Source: Bacteroidales bacterium (GTDB lineage: Bacteria > Bacteroidota > Bacteroidia > Bacteroidales > Marinilabiliaceae). Taken from it: a stretch of 37,686 nucleotides of DNA. The stretch is taken from the NCBI GenBank assembly GCA_024401365.1, contig JAKSLE010000023.1, forward strand, positions 1-37,686, written 5' to 3'. A program made the translations under genes and the position numbers. Of the stretch, positions 21,837 to 31,046 are shown piece after piece. Each line of letters begins with the position of its first letter. Positions within the stretch are counted from its first letter, which is position 1. Below the pieces are notes generated by a model. The model ran no database searches and was not told the DNA's origin. It worked only from the letters and a program-made list of their open reading frames with translations.

Positions 21837-23216
21837 ATGAAGCAGAAAGGATGTCTACTAGTAGTAGATGACAATAAGAATGTGCTAATGGCAGTGAGGA
21901 TGCTGATGCAGAACCATTTCAGTGAGGTGGTCACATTGGCGTCTCCACAACAGATACCCTCAATATTAAGAGAAAAGATGCCAGATGTGGTGTTGTTGGA
22001 TATGAATTTCACTACAAGTATCAACAGTGGCAATGAGGGTCTCTATTGGTTGAGAGCGATAAAGAAACTCAAACCAGATACCAATGTTGTTCTGTTTACT
22101 GCGTATGCTGACGTCAATCTTGCTGTCAACGGTATGAAAGATGGGGCAGTAGACTTTGTGGTTAAGCCATTCGACAATGACAATTTGGTAGAAGTGCTCA
22201 CCCAAGCCAGGGATGGTAAAGATCGAAATACTGGAAAGGAGAAGAAAGAGACGACGAGCGACAAGAATAGTTCTCAGATGTTTTGGGGAGAATCGCCTGC
22301 CATGGTGAAGTTGCGACACGTAGTAGAGCGCATAGCCAAGACAGATGCTAATGTGCTTATTACCGGTGAGAACGGTACAGGAAAAGAGTTGCTGGCCCGA
22401 GAGATACACAGATTGTCACTGAGGCACAATGGTCCCATGGTAGCAGTAGATATGGGTGCTTTGACAGAGACTCTGTTTGAGAGCGAACTCTTTGGTCATG
22501 TCAAGGGGGCATTTACGGATGCGAAGAGCGATCATGCCGGTAAATTTGAAGAGGCAGAAAACGGCACGCTCTTTATGGACGAGATAGGCAACCTATCGTA
22601 TCAGCTACAGGCTAAGTTGCTGAGAGCATTACAGCAACGATATATTACCAGGGTAGGTGGCAATAAGCAGATAGACGTGAATATCAGGCTTGTCTGTGCT
22701 ACGAATAAGAATCTGCAAGCCATGGTAGGGTTGGGAGAATTTCGAGAAGACCTATTGTACAGAATCAATACTATACATCTTGAGATACCTTCATTGCGAG
22801 AAAGGAAAGAAGATATACCAGCATTGGTAGAGTTGTTCCTCGATAAGTACGGTAAGATGTACAATGCAGAGGGGTTGCAATTGAGTCAGGATGCCAAAGA
22901 AAAACTGATGAATACCCCTTGGATGGGCAATATTCGCGAATTGGAGCATGTGGTAGAGAAGGCAGTTATCATGTCCGACCATCAGATATTGACTGCCAAT
23001 GACTTTGATACGCCGAATGTGGCAGGTAATGCTGAAAGAGATACCAGAGCTGGCGATAAAGAGCTATCCGTATCAGGACAGACACTTGAGGATATGGAGA
23101 AAAACATGATAAAGCAAGCAATGGTACAGTGTGACGGCAACTTATCGTTGGTAGCGCAGCAGTTGGGTATTTCTCGTCAGACATTATACAATAAACTTAA
23201 GAGGTATGGTCTCTGA
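21837..23216 (+). CDS. NtrC-family sigma-54-dependent response regulator
   Basis: Three domains are in the usual order. The receiver domain has acidic pair Asp11/Asp12, phosphorylation site Asp55 (VVLLDMNF) and Lys110. The AAA+ activator domain has Walker A GENGTGKE (177-184), the sigma-54 contact loop GAFTDA (224-229) and Walker B TLFMDE (244-249). A Fis-type helix-turn-helix closes the protein (NLSLVAQQLGISRQTLYNKLKRYGL region). The classical loop is GAFTGA; Asp replaces the second Gly, a variant I believe is common in Bacteroidota. The protein has 459 residues. It overlaps the kinase gene by 11 nt. No sigma-54 (-24/-12) site was recognised in the window, so its targets are unknown. Confidence 0.95.
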   Translation: MKQKGCLLVVDDNKNVLMAVRMLMQNHFSEVVTLASPQQIPSILREKMPDVVLLDMNFTTSINSGNEGLYWLRAIKKLKPDTNVVLFTAYADVNLAVNGMKDGAVDFVVKPFDNDNLVEVLTQARDGKDRNTGKEKKETTSDKNSSQMFWGESPAMVKLRHVVERIAKTDANVLITGENGTGKELLAREIHRLSLRHNGPMVAVDMGALTETLFESELFGHVKGAFTDAKSDHAGKFEEAENGTLFMDEIGNLSYQLQAKLLRALQQRYITRVGGNKQIDVNIRLVCATNKNLQAMVGLGEFREDLLYRINTIHLEIPSLRERKEDIPALVELFLDKYGKMYNAEGLQLSQDAKEKLMNTPWMGNIRELEHVVEKAVIMSDHQILTANDFDTPNVAGNAERDTRAGDKELSVSGQTLEDMEKNMIKQAMVQCDGNLSLVAQQLGISRQTLYNKLKRYGL

Positions 23217-24444
23217 GTGGGTCATCATAGGTCTGTTGGCGATAATAATTATCGCTGGAATTGTGTATCATTTCTGGAGCAGGAAAAAGATGCGCAATAA
23301 GATAGACTTTATGGTTGAGGCAATAGAGAACAGAGACTTTACGTTCAGGTATCCCACTAATTCGAATAAGAATCAATCTGCAAAGATGCTCAATCAGACA
23401 CTAAATAAGATAGTGCAGATAGTAGAAGGTATCAATGATGAGATCAGGAACAGGGAGCAGTATTTTGAGAAGGTAATCAACGTAGTAAATACAGGTATAC
23501 TAGTCATAGATCAGCGAGATTATATCTTGCAAAGCAATCAAGCTATAGTTGATCTGCTGAATATGAAAGTATTGACTCATTTAGAGCAACTTGCGAGGGT
23601 AGATTCTGAGTTGCCATCCAAGATACGCAATCTTTCGACAGGTGAGCACATTATAGTTGCTATACAAAAAGGCAACAGCAAGAGGAGTATTTCATTGCAG
23701 TGTACCAATACGGTTTTGGAGGGGCAGCAAGTAAGAGTATTGGTATTCAATGATATTCAGAGAGAGTTGGACAATAAAGAGCTGGAATCATGGGAGAAGT
23801 TGAGCCGTGTCTTGACCCATGAGATTATGAACTCGGTAACACCTCTGACATCGTTGGCAGATACTCTAGTACAGAAGAGCGAAGATACAACACCCGAGAT
23901 AGCACAGGGCTTGACCACTATTAGTAAGACAGGCAAGAGCCTGATAGAATTTGTGGAGAATTACAGGCAGATAGCACATGTGCCCAAACCTCAGCCAAGT
24001 CTATTCTATGTGAAGCCATTTATTGAGCAGATGAAGGGACTGGCAGAACATCAAGTAGAAGGTGTCAAAGCAGCTATAAGTGTATCTGTTGAACCATCAG
24101 ACCTATTGGTATATGCTGATGAAGGACTTGTTAGTAGGGTAGTAATCAACATTTTCAAGAATGCTCTGCAAGCTGTAGCGGAGAAAGAGGGAGAAGGTAG
24201 AGTAGAAGTCACAGCAGAGGTCAGCAAGACCGAACAAGTGATGATACGTATAAGCAATAATGGACCAGTAATACCCGAGGAAGAAGAAGAACAGATATTT
24301 GTTCCATTCTATACTACGAAGAGAGATGGTAACGGTATAGGGCTATCGCTATCACGCAGGATTATGAAAGAGAGTGGAGGCGAATTGCTGTTGCAAGTCG
24401 ACAGGAAGAGAGGTATTACAAGTTTTGTGTTGTTATTCTCGTAA
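23206..24444 (+). CDS. Membrane sensor histidine kinase (NtrB-like)
   Basis: A single N-terminal membrane helix (residues 5-24, WVIIGLLAIIIIAGIVYHFW) is followed by a HAMP-like/coiled segment, a PAS-like domain (about 85-185, VINVVNTGILVIDQRD), a phosphoacceptor helix with His205 in LTHEIMNS, and an ATP-binding domain with N-box NIFKNA (315-320) and GNGIGLSLSRRIM. There is almost no extracytoplasmic part, so the signal is probably sensed in the membrane or cytoplasm. It is the cognate kinase of the preceding regulator: the genes overlap by 11 nt. Length is 412 residues. Confidence 0.94.
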   Translation: MVSEWVIIGLLAIIIIAGIVYHFWSRKKMRNKIDFMVEAIENRDFTFRYPTNSNKNQSAKMLNQTLNKIVQIVEGINDEIRNREQYFEKVINVVNTGILVIDQRDYILQSNQAIVDLLNMKVLTHLEQLARVDSELPSKIRNLSTGEHIIVAIQKGNSKRSISLQCTNTVLEGQQVRVLVFNDIQRELDNKELESWEKLSRVLTHEIMNSVTPLTSLADTLVQKSEDTTPEIAQGLTTISKTGKSLIEFVENYRQIAHVPKPQPSLFYVKPFIEQMKGLAEHQVEGVKAAISVSVEPSDLLVYADEGLVSRVVINIFKNALQAVAEKEGEGRVEVTAEVSKTEQVMIRISNNGPVIPEEEEEQIFVPFYTTKRDGNGIGLSLSRRIMKESGGELLLQVDRKRGITSFVLLFS

Positions 24445-24455
24445 GACTATTGGAA

Positions 24456-25649
24456 ATGGATATATTGATAATAGCTGATCATTTTCCCCCCTCATTTGCT
24501 CCGCGTATGGGATACCTAGCCAGAAATCTCAAGGCGATGGGGCATAAGGTGTATGTGGTAGCTATTACTAAACACAGAGATTTCAACTCTTTTGATTTTT
24601 TGACAGGATATGCAGATGAGGTGTATGAGGTAGCTTCTCGCAATTCGTCCCATAAGGAAGTTCTGCTATCCACTGTCAAGGGATTCTTCTCATCATTTCG
24701 TCCGATGTGGACAGAGACAGATACTGTCTACTATGAAAAATGCAAAGAGGTATTGAAAAGTAGACATATAGATTGTGTGGTTTGCTCCACATCATCATTC
24801 TACCCGTTGCTTGTTGCCGAAAAGCTAATGGAAAGACATATCCCGGTAGTAATAGATTTCAGAGATATCTATGAGCAAGATGAGACGTTTTATCCTCGCA
24901 AAGGAGTAGCAGGTATAATGCGTCATTTTCAGAAAAAGATAAGGAATAGGGTTATTGGAAAGGCAGATGCGGTAGTTAGTGTTTCTAAATGGCATTGTGA
25001 GTATCTTTCGCAATGGAATAAGAGGTGCAAGATGATAATGAATGGTTTTGATGAGCAGAAATTTGTCTCAAAAACAGCATGGCATGGTAACAAAGTAAGG
25101 ATAGTCTATACAGGTACAATGGCTACCCCTCAAGGCGATATATCTGCCCACTCTCCGTGTATGCTATTTGAGGCTATAGGAGAGATAGAAAAAAGCAAGA
25201 GAGATAATCTAGATGTGGTATTCTACACAGATTCGAACAGCAAGAATATTTTAGAGAGAGTAATAGCTCAGTTCGGTATAGAGAAAACAGTGAGGTGTGA
25301 GGACTGGGTATCCTCAGATATGGTCCCCGATATTCTCGCAGAGAGTTCGTCTCTGCTTATATTATCCAATCATGGGAATAAGGGCGTCATGCTTACGAAG
25401 ACATTTGAGTATATGGCTATGAACCGACCGATACTATGTCTGCCTGACCCTGATGAGCAACTGGAACGTGTGCTGAACGAGACAGGTACAGGGTTTACTA
25501 TGCGTGACAAGGAGAGTGTGAAGAGGTGTTTAGAGAAGTTGATAGAAGGTACTCTTGAGATTCATCCTAATATGGATGAGGTTATGAAGTACTCAAGGGG
25601 TGCTCAGGCCAAGCAGTTTGAAGCGTTGATGCAAGAAGTGTTGTCGTAA
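24456..25649 (+). CDS. Glycosyltransferase, family 4-like (GT-B fold)
   Basis: The N-terminal part begins DILIIADHFPPSFAPRMGYLARNLKAMGHKV, the opening of GT4-type enzymes: a first strand followed by a loop beside the donor site. The C-terminal Rossmann half has IVYTGTM at the interdomain strand and ILSNHGNKGVMLTKTFEYMAMNRPIL, the helix that normally contacts the sugar nucleotide. No membrane segment is seen. The start at 24456 is preferred over an in-frame TTG six bases earlier. It follows the kinase by 11 nt, suggesting that the two-component system controls surface or exopolysaccharide synthesis. Donor and acceptor cannot be told. Confidence 0.85.
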   Translation: MDILIIADHFPPSFAPRMGYLARNLKAMGHKVYVVAITKHRDFNSFDFLTGYADEVYEVASRNSSHKEVLLSTVKGFFSSFRPMWTETDTVYYEKCKEVLKSRHIDCVVCSTSSFYPLLVAEKLMERHIPVVIDFRDIYEQDETFYPRKGVAGIMRHFQKKIRNRVIGKADAVVSVSKWHCEYLSQWNKRCKMIMNGFDEQKFVSKTAWHGNKVRIVYTGTMATPQGDISAHSPCMLFEAIGEIEKSKRDNLDVVFYTDSNSKNILERVIAQFGIEKTVRCEDWVSSDMVPDILAESSSLLILSNHGNKGVMLTKTFEYMAMNRPILCLPDPDEQLERVLNETGTGFTMRDKESVKRCLEKLIEGTLEIHPNMDEVMKYSRGAQAKQFEALMQEVLS

Positions 25650-25677
25650 AACAGTGGTGAGTATGGGAAGCGGGAAG

Positions 25678-26895
25678 ATGTTGGTCAGGATTAATGAGCT
25701 AGATCACAAGAGGCGTTATGCTTTAACGCAGATGCTGGAGATGATATTGGGGCTGGATGTCGAGTTCGCATTCACAGACAGCGCAGAACAAGGGTATACA
25801 CTTCAGTACGCAGACAAGAGTATACAAATAGAGTCGGTAGATACTCTTTCTCCTCAATGGGTAAAGAATATATGGGGACCCGAGGAAGATATTATCATAC
25901 TATATGGCGAAGGCACAGAGGCAGAGACTCAAGATCAATCTTCAATAAGAGGATTGAAATGTGATGTAGCCATGTCGGCATTCTATATGCTCTCTAGAGT
26001 AGAAGAGATAGGAGCAGAAGAACGACATCAGGTAGATGAACATGGTCGGTTCAAGTCTACATTCTCTATAGCCCATCAATATGGCTTTCTTGACAGACCC
26101 ATAGTGAATGAATATGCGGAGATGATAGTGAATATCTTTGTTACTTTGGGAGTAGAATTGCCATGTAAGCGACAAGGAGCAAAGCTACTTTATACTCACG
26201 ATGTAGATATATTGACATTTGAGCCTATAGTCAAGGCTATGGCAGGAGATATACTAAAGAGACACAATCCTCTATCGGCCATAAAGAGGCTGAAGAATCT
26301 CTTTTATGACGAGCATGATACCTTTGATGCCCTGATGACGCTTAGTGAAGAGAGGGGGCAGAAAGGAGTGTTCAATATCATGGGGACACACTACGACTAC
26401 AAAAAGCCAAGGGAAGATAACTATCTGCGTAAGACGGCGTTTCAGCGAATGGTGGATAAGATAGTGTCGCGTGGTCATGAGTTCGGGTTCCATCCAGGGT
26501 ATCACACCATGGTCGATGATGAACAATGGAAGAAAGAGAAAGAAAAGGTAGAGAAGAGATTAGGTAGACCATTGATGGAAGGGAGACAGCATTTTCTGAG
26601 AGTGTCGATACCTAAGACGCTTGAGATATGGGAAGACAACGGGATGAAGAAAGACTCCTCGTTGGGCTATGCCGACAAGACAGGCTTTAGGTGCGGTACA
26701 GGTTGCCTGTATCATCCGTACGACTTCAGGAAAGAGTGTGCTATGCAGCTCATAGAGCAACCACTGATAGTTATGGATGCTACGATGGACAGTTATGAGC
26801 GACTAAGTGAAGCAGAAAAAAAAGAGAGAATCATAATGTATGACTCTCTCTCTAAGAGATATGATATGCCTGTTACGTTGCTATATCACAACTGA
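25678..26895 (+). CDS. Polysaccharide deacetylase-like protein
   Basis: The protein has about 405 residues with an N-terminal domain (MLVRINELDHKRRYALTQML ... SAFYMLSRVEE) of the type found before polysaccharide deacetylase domains in Bacteroidota, I think DUF7033. A NodB-like half follows with a metal-site Asp pair in LLYTHDVDIL and a His-containing GHEFGFHPGYHT. The start is uncertain: in-frame GTG at 25654 and ATG at 25663 also exist, but the ATG at 25678 begins directly at the first conserved strand. It sits in the same operon as the glycosyltransferase, which suggests trimming of acetyl groups on a secreted polysaccharide. No signal peptide is visible. Its stop codon is 7 nt from that of the convergent DUF2807 gene. 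Confidence 0.78.
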   Translation: MLVRINELDHKRRYALTQMLEMILGLDVEFAFTDSAEQGYTLQYADKSIQIESVDTLSPQWVKNIWGPEEDIIILYGEGTEAETQDQSSIRGLKCDVAMSAFYMLSRVEEIGAEERHQVDEHGRFKSTFSIAHQYGFLDRPIVNEYAEMIVNIFVTLGVELPCKRQGAKLLYTHDVDILTFEPIVKAMAGDILKRHNPLSAIKRLKNLFYDEHDTFDALMTLSEERGQKGVFNIMGTHYDYKKPREDNYLRKTAFQRMVDKIVSRGHEFGFHPGYHTMVDDEQWKKEKEKVEKRLGRPLMEGRQHFLRVSIPKTLEIWEDNGMKKDSSLGYADKTGFRCGTGCLYHPYDFRKECAMQLIEQPLIVMDATMDSYERLSEAEKKERIIMYDSLSKRYDMPVTLLYHN

Positions 26896-26902
26896 AGGAT
26901 TA

Positions 26903-27883
26903 TTACTCCTTTGTAACAGAAGCACCAGAATCGTTCTTGATGTTTGAAACCTTTGGTGTGCCGCCATAGGTGATGCGTGCGCCGGATGAAGCCTTAGCGC
27001 TCTTGATCTCTTTCTCCACTACACCCATGTGGATTCCGGCACCTGACGAAGCCTCGCACTTGAGTTTGTCTGAAGTAAGACCCTTAGCACCAACCTTAGC
27101 AGAACTTTTAGCCTCAACCTCTACGTTTGATACTCGGCCCGACAAGTCGCAAGTAGCAGCTGATGATACCTCGACATCAAGTTTCTCTCCAGAAATGTTG
27201 TTTATAACAGCAGAAGAAGAAGTTGTTCCCTCCACTTTCATAGCAGGAGTATCGGCGCGAGAGACGTTAAGCTTTGAACCTGCATGAAGTTCGAAGTCCA
27301 TAGCCTTTGAAGCGTGACCAGCAATGATACACTCTGAAGCCGACTTGAGCTCAACATCTAGGCTTGTAGCATCAATGGTATTGATGTTTGCTGTAGAATG
27401 AGCATTAAGCTCGATTTTGATTTCAGGAGCTGTTACACCAAGCGAGATGAAAGAAGAAGCGGCATTAGCTTCGATATCCAAAGTCGACTTTATGATAAGT
27501 TTGTCGGCATTGATCTTTGCACCAGCATTTGCCTCAATATTCAAGTTGCTGAATGTGTTATCGTTTGGATAGGTAATCTCGAGAACTGGCTTAACAGCAC
27601 ACTTTGTACGGTATGGCTTGATAATAGCCTTCACCTCATTGTCCTTCTGTGTAATGAGCATGAAGTCGAGGAAGTTGGCGTCGCAAGTAATCTTGTAGCT
27701 GAAATGAGAGCCTGCCACTAGACGTACATCATAAGCTCCATTGACTATGAGCTTGTCGAACTGGGCCAACATGCCCTCGCGAGTTGCGTCAACGCCAGCG
27801 CACTCTGTTTTCTTTGCATTAGCGCCTATAGTGCATGTGAGCACCATCAAGATAAGCGCGAAGAGAGATTGTAACTTTTTCAT
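26903..27883 (-). CDS. Secreted head-GIN-domain (DUF2807) protein
   Basis: MKKLQSLFALILMVLTCTIGANA is a signal peptide. The mature part is a long run of short beta strands rich in Ala, Ser and Asn with repeating patterns such as LDVELKSASECIIAGHASK and VEVEAKSSAKVGAKGL. This is the right-handed beta-helix typical of the putative auto-transporter adhesin head GIN domain. The function of the family is not established; an envelope or surface role is usual. It lies 27 nt downstream of lpxB and is probably the last gene of the kdsA operon. Length is 326 residues. Confidence 0.88.
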   Translation of the reverse strand: MKKLQSLFALILMVLTCTIGANAKKTECAGVDATREGMLAQFDKLIVNGAYDVRLVAGSHFSYKITCDANFLDFMLITQKDNEVKAIIKPYRTKCAVKPVLEITYPNDNTFSNLNIEANAGAKINADKLIIKSTLDIEANAASSFISLGVTAPEIKIELNAHSTANINTIDATSLDVELKSASECIIAGHASKAMDFELHAGSKLNVSRADTPAMKVEGTTSSSAVINNISGEKLDVEVSSAATCDLSGRVSNVEVEAKSSAKVGAKGLTSDKLKCEASSGAGIHMGVVEKEIKSAKASSGARITYGGTPKVSNIKNDSGASVTKE

Positions 27884-27910
27884 TGTTATAATAGTGTTAT
27901 TGTTTAATTC

Positions 27911-29050
27911 TTACTTGTCAGATAAAAGGGAATTGACCATATCCTCAGCTGCACGAGAAGAACAACCAGGGAGGCCGATTATAGATTGCAGTTCGGCGTA
28001 ATCCTCCAACATTTTGGCACGATAAGGAGTGTCACTCAAGAGGTCGTTGAGCAAGTCATGCATACGGGTAGGAGTATAAGCCTTTTGGAACAGCTCCTCT
28101 ACAGCGGTACGGTGCAGGTTTAAGTTGACCAAGCTTATATACGGTACCTTTATGAACACCTTTTTAGCCATGAAATCCGAAAAACCGCCACCCCACATAA
28201 GGTACAGCACTATTTGAGGGCAATTCAGCAAGGCTGTTTCCAAGGTAGCTGTTCCCGAAGTTACGATAGCGCACTTAGCCTGTCGCAGCAACTGATATGT
28301 CTCGTTGAATACCAATTTCACGTTGTGCCCAGCTATGTAATGCTCGTAATCGGCGGCAGTGAAAGATGGTGCTCCTGCGATGACGAATTGGCACTCTGGA
28401 TGAGAATCAGCCTCACGAAGCATAGCAGGAAGATTGTATTTCAACTCTCCCTGACGGCTACCTGCGAGTAGCGCCACTATAGGGAGATTAGGATTCAATG
28501 ATGTACGAGAACAGAAGTCGGACAACGACTCCTCGGCATCATGTCGTTCAGCTATGGCATCCATAGTAGGGTTGCCACAATAGTGAACATCTATGCCGAA
28601 GCGTTTGAAATACTCTGTTTCGAAGGGGAAGATGGTATATAATCTATCGACAACCTTGCGGATCTTTTTTACGCGATACTCCTTTGATGCCCATGTTTTA
28701 GGGGCAATATAGTAGAATACGCGTATACCGTTTTTATGGGCAAATTCAGCCATTGGGAGGTTGAATCCCGGGTAGTCGATAAGTATCAGTACATCAGGCC
28801 TGTTGTCCAGTATATCCTTACGACACAGCGCAAAGTTGCGTCGTATCTTTGGCAGGTGAGTAAGTACGTCCCACACACCCATTACGGCAGTATCGCGGTA
28901 ATGGCATACAAGAGTACCTCCGACAGCCGCCATGAGGTCGCCTCCCCAGAAGCGAATCTGAGCCTCAGGGTCCTTGGCCATTATACCCTTCATGAGGTTA
29001 GAACCGTGAAGGTCGCCCGATGGCTCGCCTGCTATGATATAATACTTCAT
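27911..29050 (-). CDS. lpxB: Lipid-A-disaccharide synthase
   Basis: LpxB (family GT19) joins UDP-2,3-diacylglucosamine and lipid X to form the lipid A disaccharide on the inner face of the inner membrane. The N-terminus IIAGEPSGDLHGSNLM is the family signature. Others are FWGGDLMAAVGG, LIDYPGFNLPMAEFAHKNG, YYIAPKTWAS, HYCGNPTMD and LLAGSRQGE. Length of 379 residues is normal. The ATG overlaps the stop codon of the upstream small membrane protein by one base (TAATG), so the two are translationally coupled. Confidence 0.97.
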   Translation of the reverse strand: MKYYIIAGEPSGDLHGSNLMKGIMAKDPEAQIRFWGGDLMAAVGGTLVCHYRDTAVMGVWDVLTHLPKIRRNFALCRKDILDNRPDVLILIDYPGFNLPMAEFAHKNGIRVFYYIAPKTWASKEYRVKKIRKVVDRLYTIFPFETEYFKRFGIDVHYCGNPTMDAIAERHDAEESLSDFCSRTSLNPNLPIVALLAGSRQGELKYNLPAMLREADSHPECQFVIAGAPSFTAADYEHYIAGHNVKLVFNETYQLLRQAKCAIVTSGTATLETALLNCPQIVLYLMWGGGFSDFMAKKVFIKVPYISLVNLNLHRTAVEELFQKAYTPTRMHDLLNDLLSDTPYRAKMLEDYAELQSIIGLPGCSSRAAEDMVNSLLSDK

Positions 29051-29337
29051 TATTGGATGATGAATTTAAATACCACAATGACGATAGCCCAGAGGACTGT
29101 TGAAATAATCAACCCTCGTGCGATATTCAACTTATCGGTGTAAGCAAAAATAGTGAAGACCGCCAAGTTGGACAGGCAAGCCACAGCCAGCATAGTAGAC
29201 ATACTGTTAAGCATGATCATGGCATTCACGAAGTCGTTCCATGAATACTGTCCTCCATAAGAGTACTTATAGAGAAACCATGTGGTAATGGCAGGCAGGA
29301 TTATTCCGAGAATTATGCCTATATACTTTTTGTCCAT
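29050..29337 (-). CDS. Small membrane protein of unknown function
   Basis: This 95-residue protein has three predicted membrane segments: IIGIILPAITTWFLY-like at the start, MLNSMSTMLAVACLSNLAVFTIF in the middle and IISTVLWAIVIVVFKFII at the end. No catalytic motif is evident and I cannot name a family. It lies between surE (9 nt) and lpxB (1-nt overlap). This tight packing argues that it is a real gene and perhaps acts in lipid A or envelope assembly. Confidence 0.8.
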   Translation of the reverse strand: MDKKYIGIILGIILPAITTWFLYKYSYGGQYSWNDFVNAMIMLNSMSTMLAVACLSNLAVFTIFAYTDKLNIARGLIISTVLWAIVIVVFKFIIQ

Positions 29338-29346
29338 TATTATCAG

Positions 29347-30105
29347 TTAAATATCCACGTTGCGCAATAGGGAGATGACCTCGTAGTCGGTCACATCCAA
29401 TTTGCAAGGAGAAATTGTAGTGTAGCCCTGTTTGAGCCAGTAATAATCTGTATCAGCGCCAGTAGGCAAGTCATCTATATATTCGCCATCCAGCCAGGTG
29501 TATGTCTGACCGAAAGGGTCGGTATAGCGGTTAGGCTTTTCTAGCCAGTGACCCAGGCTTACAGGGCATACGCGGAGGCCCTTAGAGCGACCGGCAGGCA
29601 TATTGACGTTCAGGTATGTCGACGTTGGCCATTTGAAAGTCAGCAATCTAGGTAGCAGTCGAGACACTACATCACGAGCAGGAGCCATATCGGCATCGGG
29701 GTTATAGTCGTAATACGAGAAGCCTATACCAGGTATGCCCAGCAAGGCAGCCTCGCGTACAGCAGCCAGAGTGCCGGAATAGTGGACAGACGACGAGTAG
29801 TTGCCCCCATGGTTTATACCTGAGAGGATAACATCGGGACGGCGGCCCTCGAGCATATCATGTATACCCAATTTTATGCAATCTACGGGGGTGCCATGTA
29901 CGCTCCATACCTCTACATTGGGTAATACATAATCATGATGGCGTGAATACTTCAGAGGTTCGCATACGGTAATAGCGTGGCTCTTGCCAGACTGGCCGGT
30001 AGCTGGAGCCACTATTATCACTTCACCGAAATTCGAAGCCTCCTCGGCTAAGACGCGAATACCATTGCTTAGGTATCCGTCGTCGTTAGTTATCATTATT
30101 CTCAT
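29347..30105 (-). CDS. surE: 5'/3'-nucleotidase SurE
   Basis: SurE is a metal-dependent phosphatase that dephosphorylates nucleoside 5'- and 3'-monophosphates and is linked to stationary-phase survival. The metal-binding acidic pair is Asp8-Asp9 in MITNDDGYLSNGI. APATGQSGKSHAIT contributes the conserved Ser, and ILSGINHGGN the conserved Asn. VHYSGTLAAVREAALLGIPGIGFS is also typical. Length is 252 residues. It is 19 nt downstream of kdsA. Confidence 0.97.
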   Translation of the reverse strand: MRIMITNDDGYLSNGIRVLAEEASNFGEVIIVAPATGQSGKSHAITVCEPLKYSRHHDYVLPNVEVWSVHGTPVDCIKLGIHDMLEGRRPDVILSGINHGGNYSSSVHYSGTLAAVREAALLGIPGIGFSYYDYNPDADMAPARDVVSRLLPRLLTFKWPTSTYLNVNMPAGRSKGLRVCPVSLGHWLEKPNRYTDPFGQTYTWLDGEYIDDLPTGADTDYYWLKQGYTTISPCKLDVTDYEVISLLRNVDI

Positions 30106-30124
30106 AAAGTACTGAAGTCATGCA

Positions 30125-30943
30125 TTATAGTATAGCCTTCTTGATGCGTATCAGGCGCTCCATCAAGCCCTCGAACAGGTCGAGTTGCAGCATATTAGCG
30201 CCATCCGACTTAGCATTGCGAGGGTCGAAATGGGTCTCCAGGAAGAGGCCATCTACGCCTACTGCTACGCCAGCACGGGCAACAGTCTCTATGAGTGCAG
30301 GTTTGCCACCTGTGACGCCCGAAGACTGGTTAGGCTGCTGAAGCGAGTGAGTAATATCAAGGACTACTGGAGCCTGCTCCTGCATTACAGGTATGCCACG
30401 GTAGTCGACTACAAGGTCGTAGTATCCAAACATCGTGCCACGGTCGGTAAGAAGTACCTTATTGTTGCCCGAATCCTTGATTTTCTGTACGGCGTGGCAC
30501 ATAGATTCAGGGGCGAGGAACTGACCCTTTTTGATGTTTACGACCTTCCCTGTCTTGGCTGCGGCTACCAGAATATCGGTCTGGCGGCAGAGGAAAGCAG
30601 GTACTTGGAGTACATCTACATACTCAGCAGCCATAGCAGCTTCCTCGGCGCTATGGAAATCTGTTACTGTAGGTATATCGAAAGTTTCGGATACTTTGCG
30701 AAGGATTTTCAATGCCTTTTCGTCGCCTATGCCCGAAAAAGAGTCGATGCGAGAGCGGTTTGCCTTACGATACGAGCCCTTGAAGATAAGAGGCAGTTCG
30801 AGGCGGTCGCACACCTTTACGAGATGTTCGGCTATACGAAGAGCCATATCTTCGCCCTCGATTACGCAAGGGCCAGCCATTACGAAGAAAAGGTTGGAAT
30901 CTGCGTTATGCAGACGTGGTATTGATTTTATTATATTGTTCAT
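30125..30943 (-). CDS. kdsA: 3-deoxy-8-phosphooctulonate synthase (KDO-8-P synthase)
   Basis: KdsA condenses phosphoenolpyruvate and arabinose 5-phosphate to KDO 8-phosphate for the inner core of LPS. Family motifs are FVMAGPCVIEGED, FKGSYRKANRSR, PTVTDFHSAEE, LQVPAFLCRQTDIL, NIKKGQF and LETHFDPRNAKSDGANML. The ATG at 30943 gives 272 residues; a TTG 27 bases upstream was rejected because it lies in the -7 element of the promoter. It is the first gene of the kdsA-surE-orf95-lpxB-DUF2807 run. Confidence 0.97.
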   Translation of the reverse strand: MNNIIKSIPRLHNADSNLFFVMAGPCVIEGEDMALRIAEHLVKVCDRLELPLIFKGSYRKANRSRIDSFSGIGDEKALKILRKVSETFDIPTVTDFHSAEEAAMAAEYVDVLQVPAFLCRQTDILVAAAKTGKVVNIKKGQFLAPESMCHAVQKIKDSGNNKVLLTDRGTMFGYYDLVVDYRGIPVMQEQAPVVLDITHSLQQPNQSSGVTGGKPALIETVARAGVAVGVDGLFLETHFDPRNAKSDGANMLQLDLFEGLMERLIRIKKAIL

Positions 30944-30967
30944 TACTTTACTCTGTTTGTAAATAGA

Positions 30968-30998
30968 CAAATATAGTTACAAATTCGCAGAAATCAAA
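30968..30998 (-). promoter_or_regulatory. Promoter for the kdsA-lpxB operon
   Basis: On the minus strand TTTG (30998-30995), 19 bp, then TATATTTG (30975-30968) is a near-ideal Bacteroidota promoter. The leader to the kdsA ATG would be about 20 nt. Confidence 0.8.
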
Positions 30999-31046
30999 TT
31001 TTTACTGCCAAATGGGGGACGATATACAGACATATACAATGTTGTC

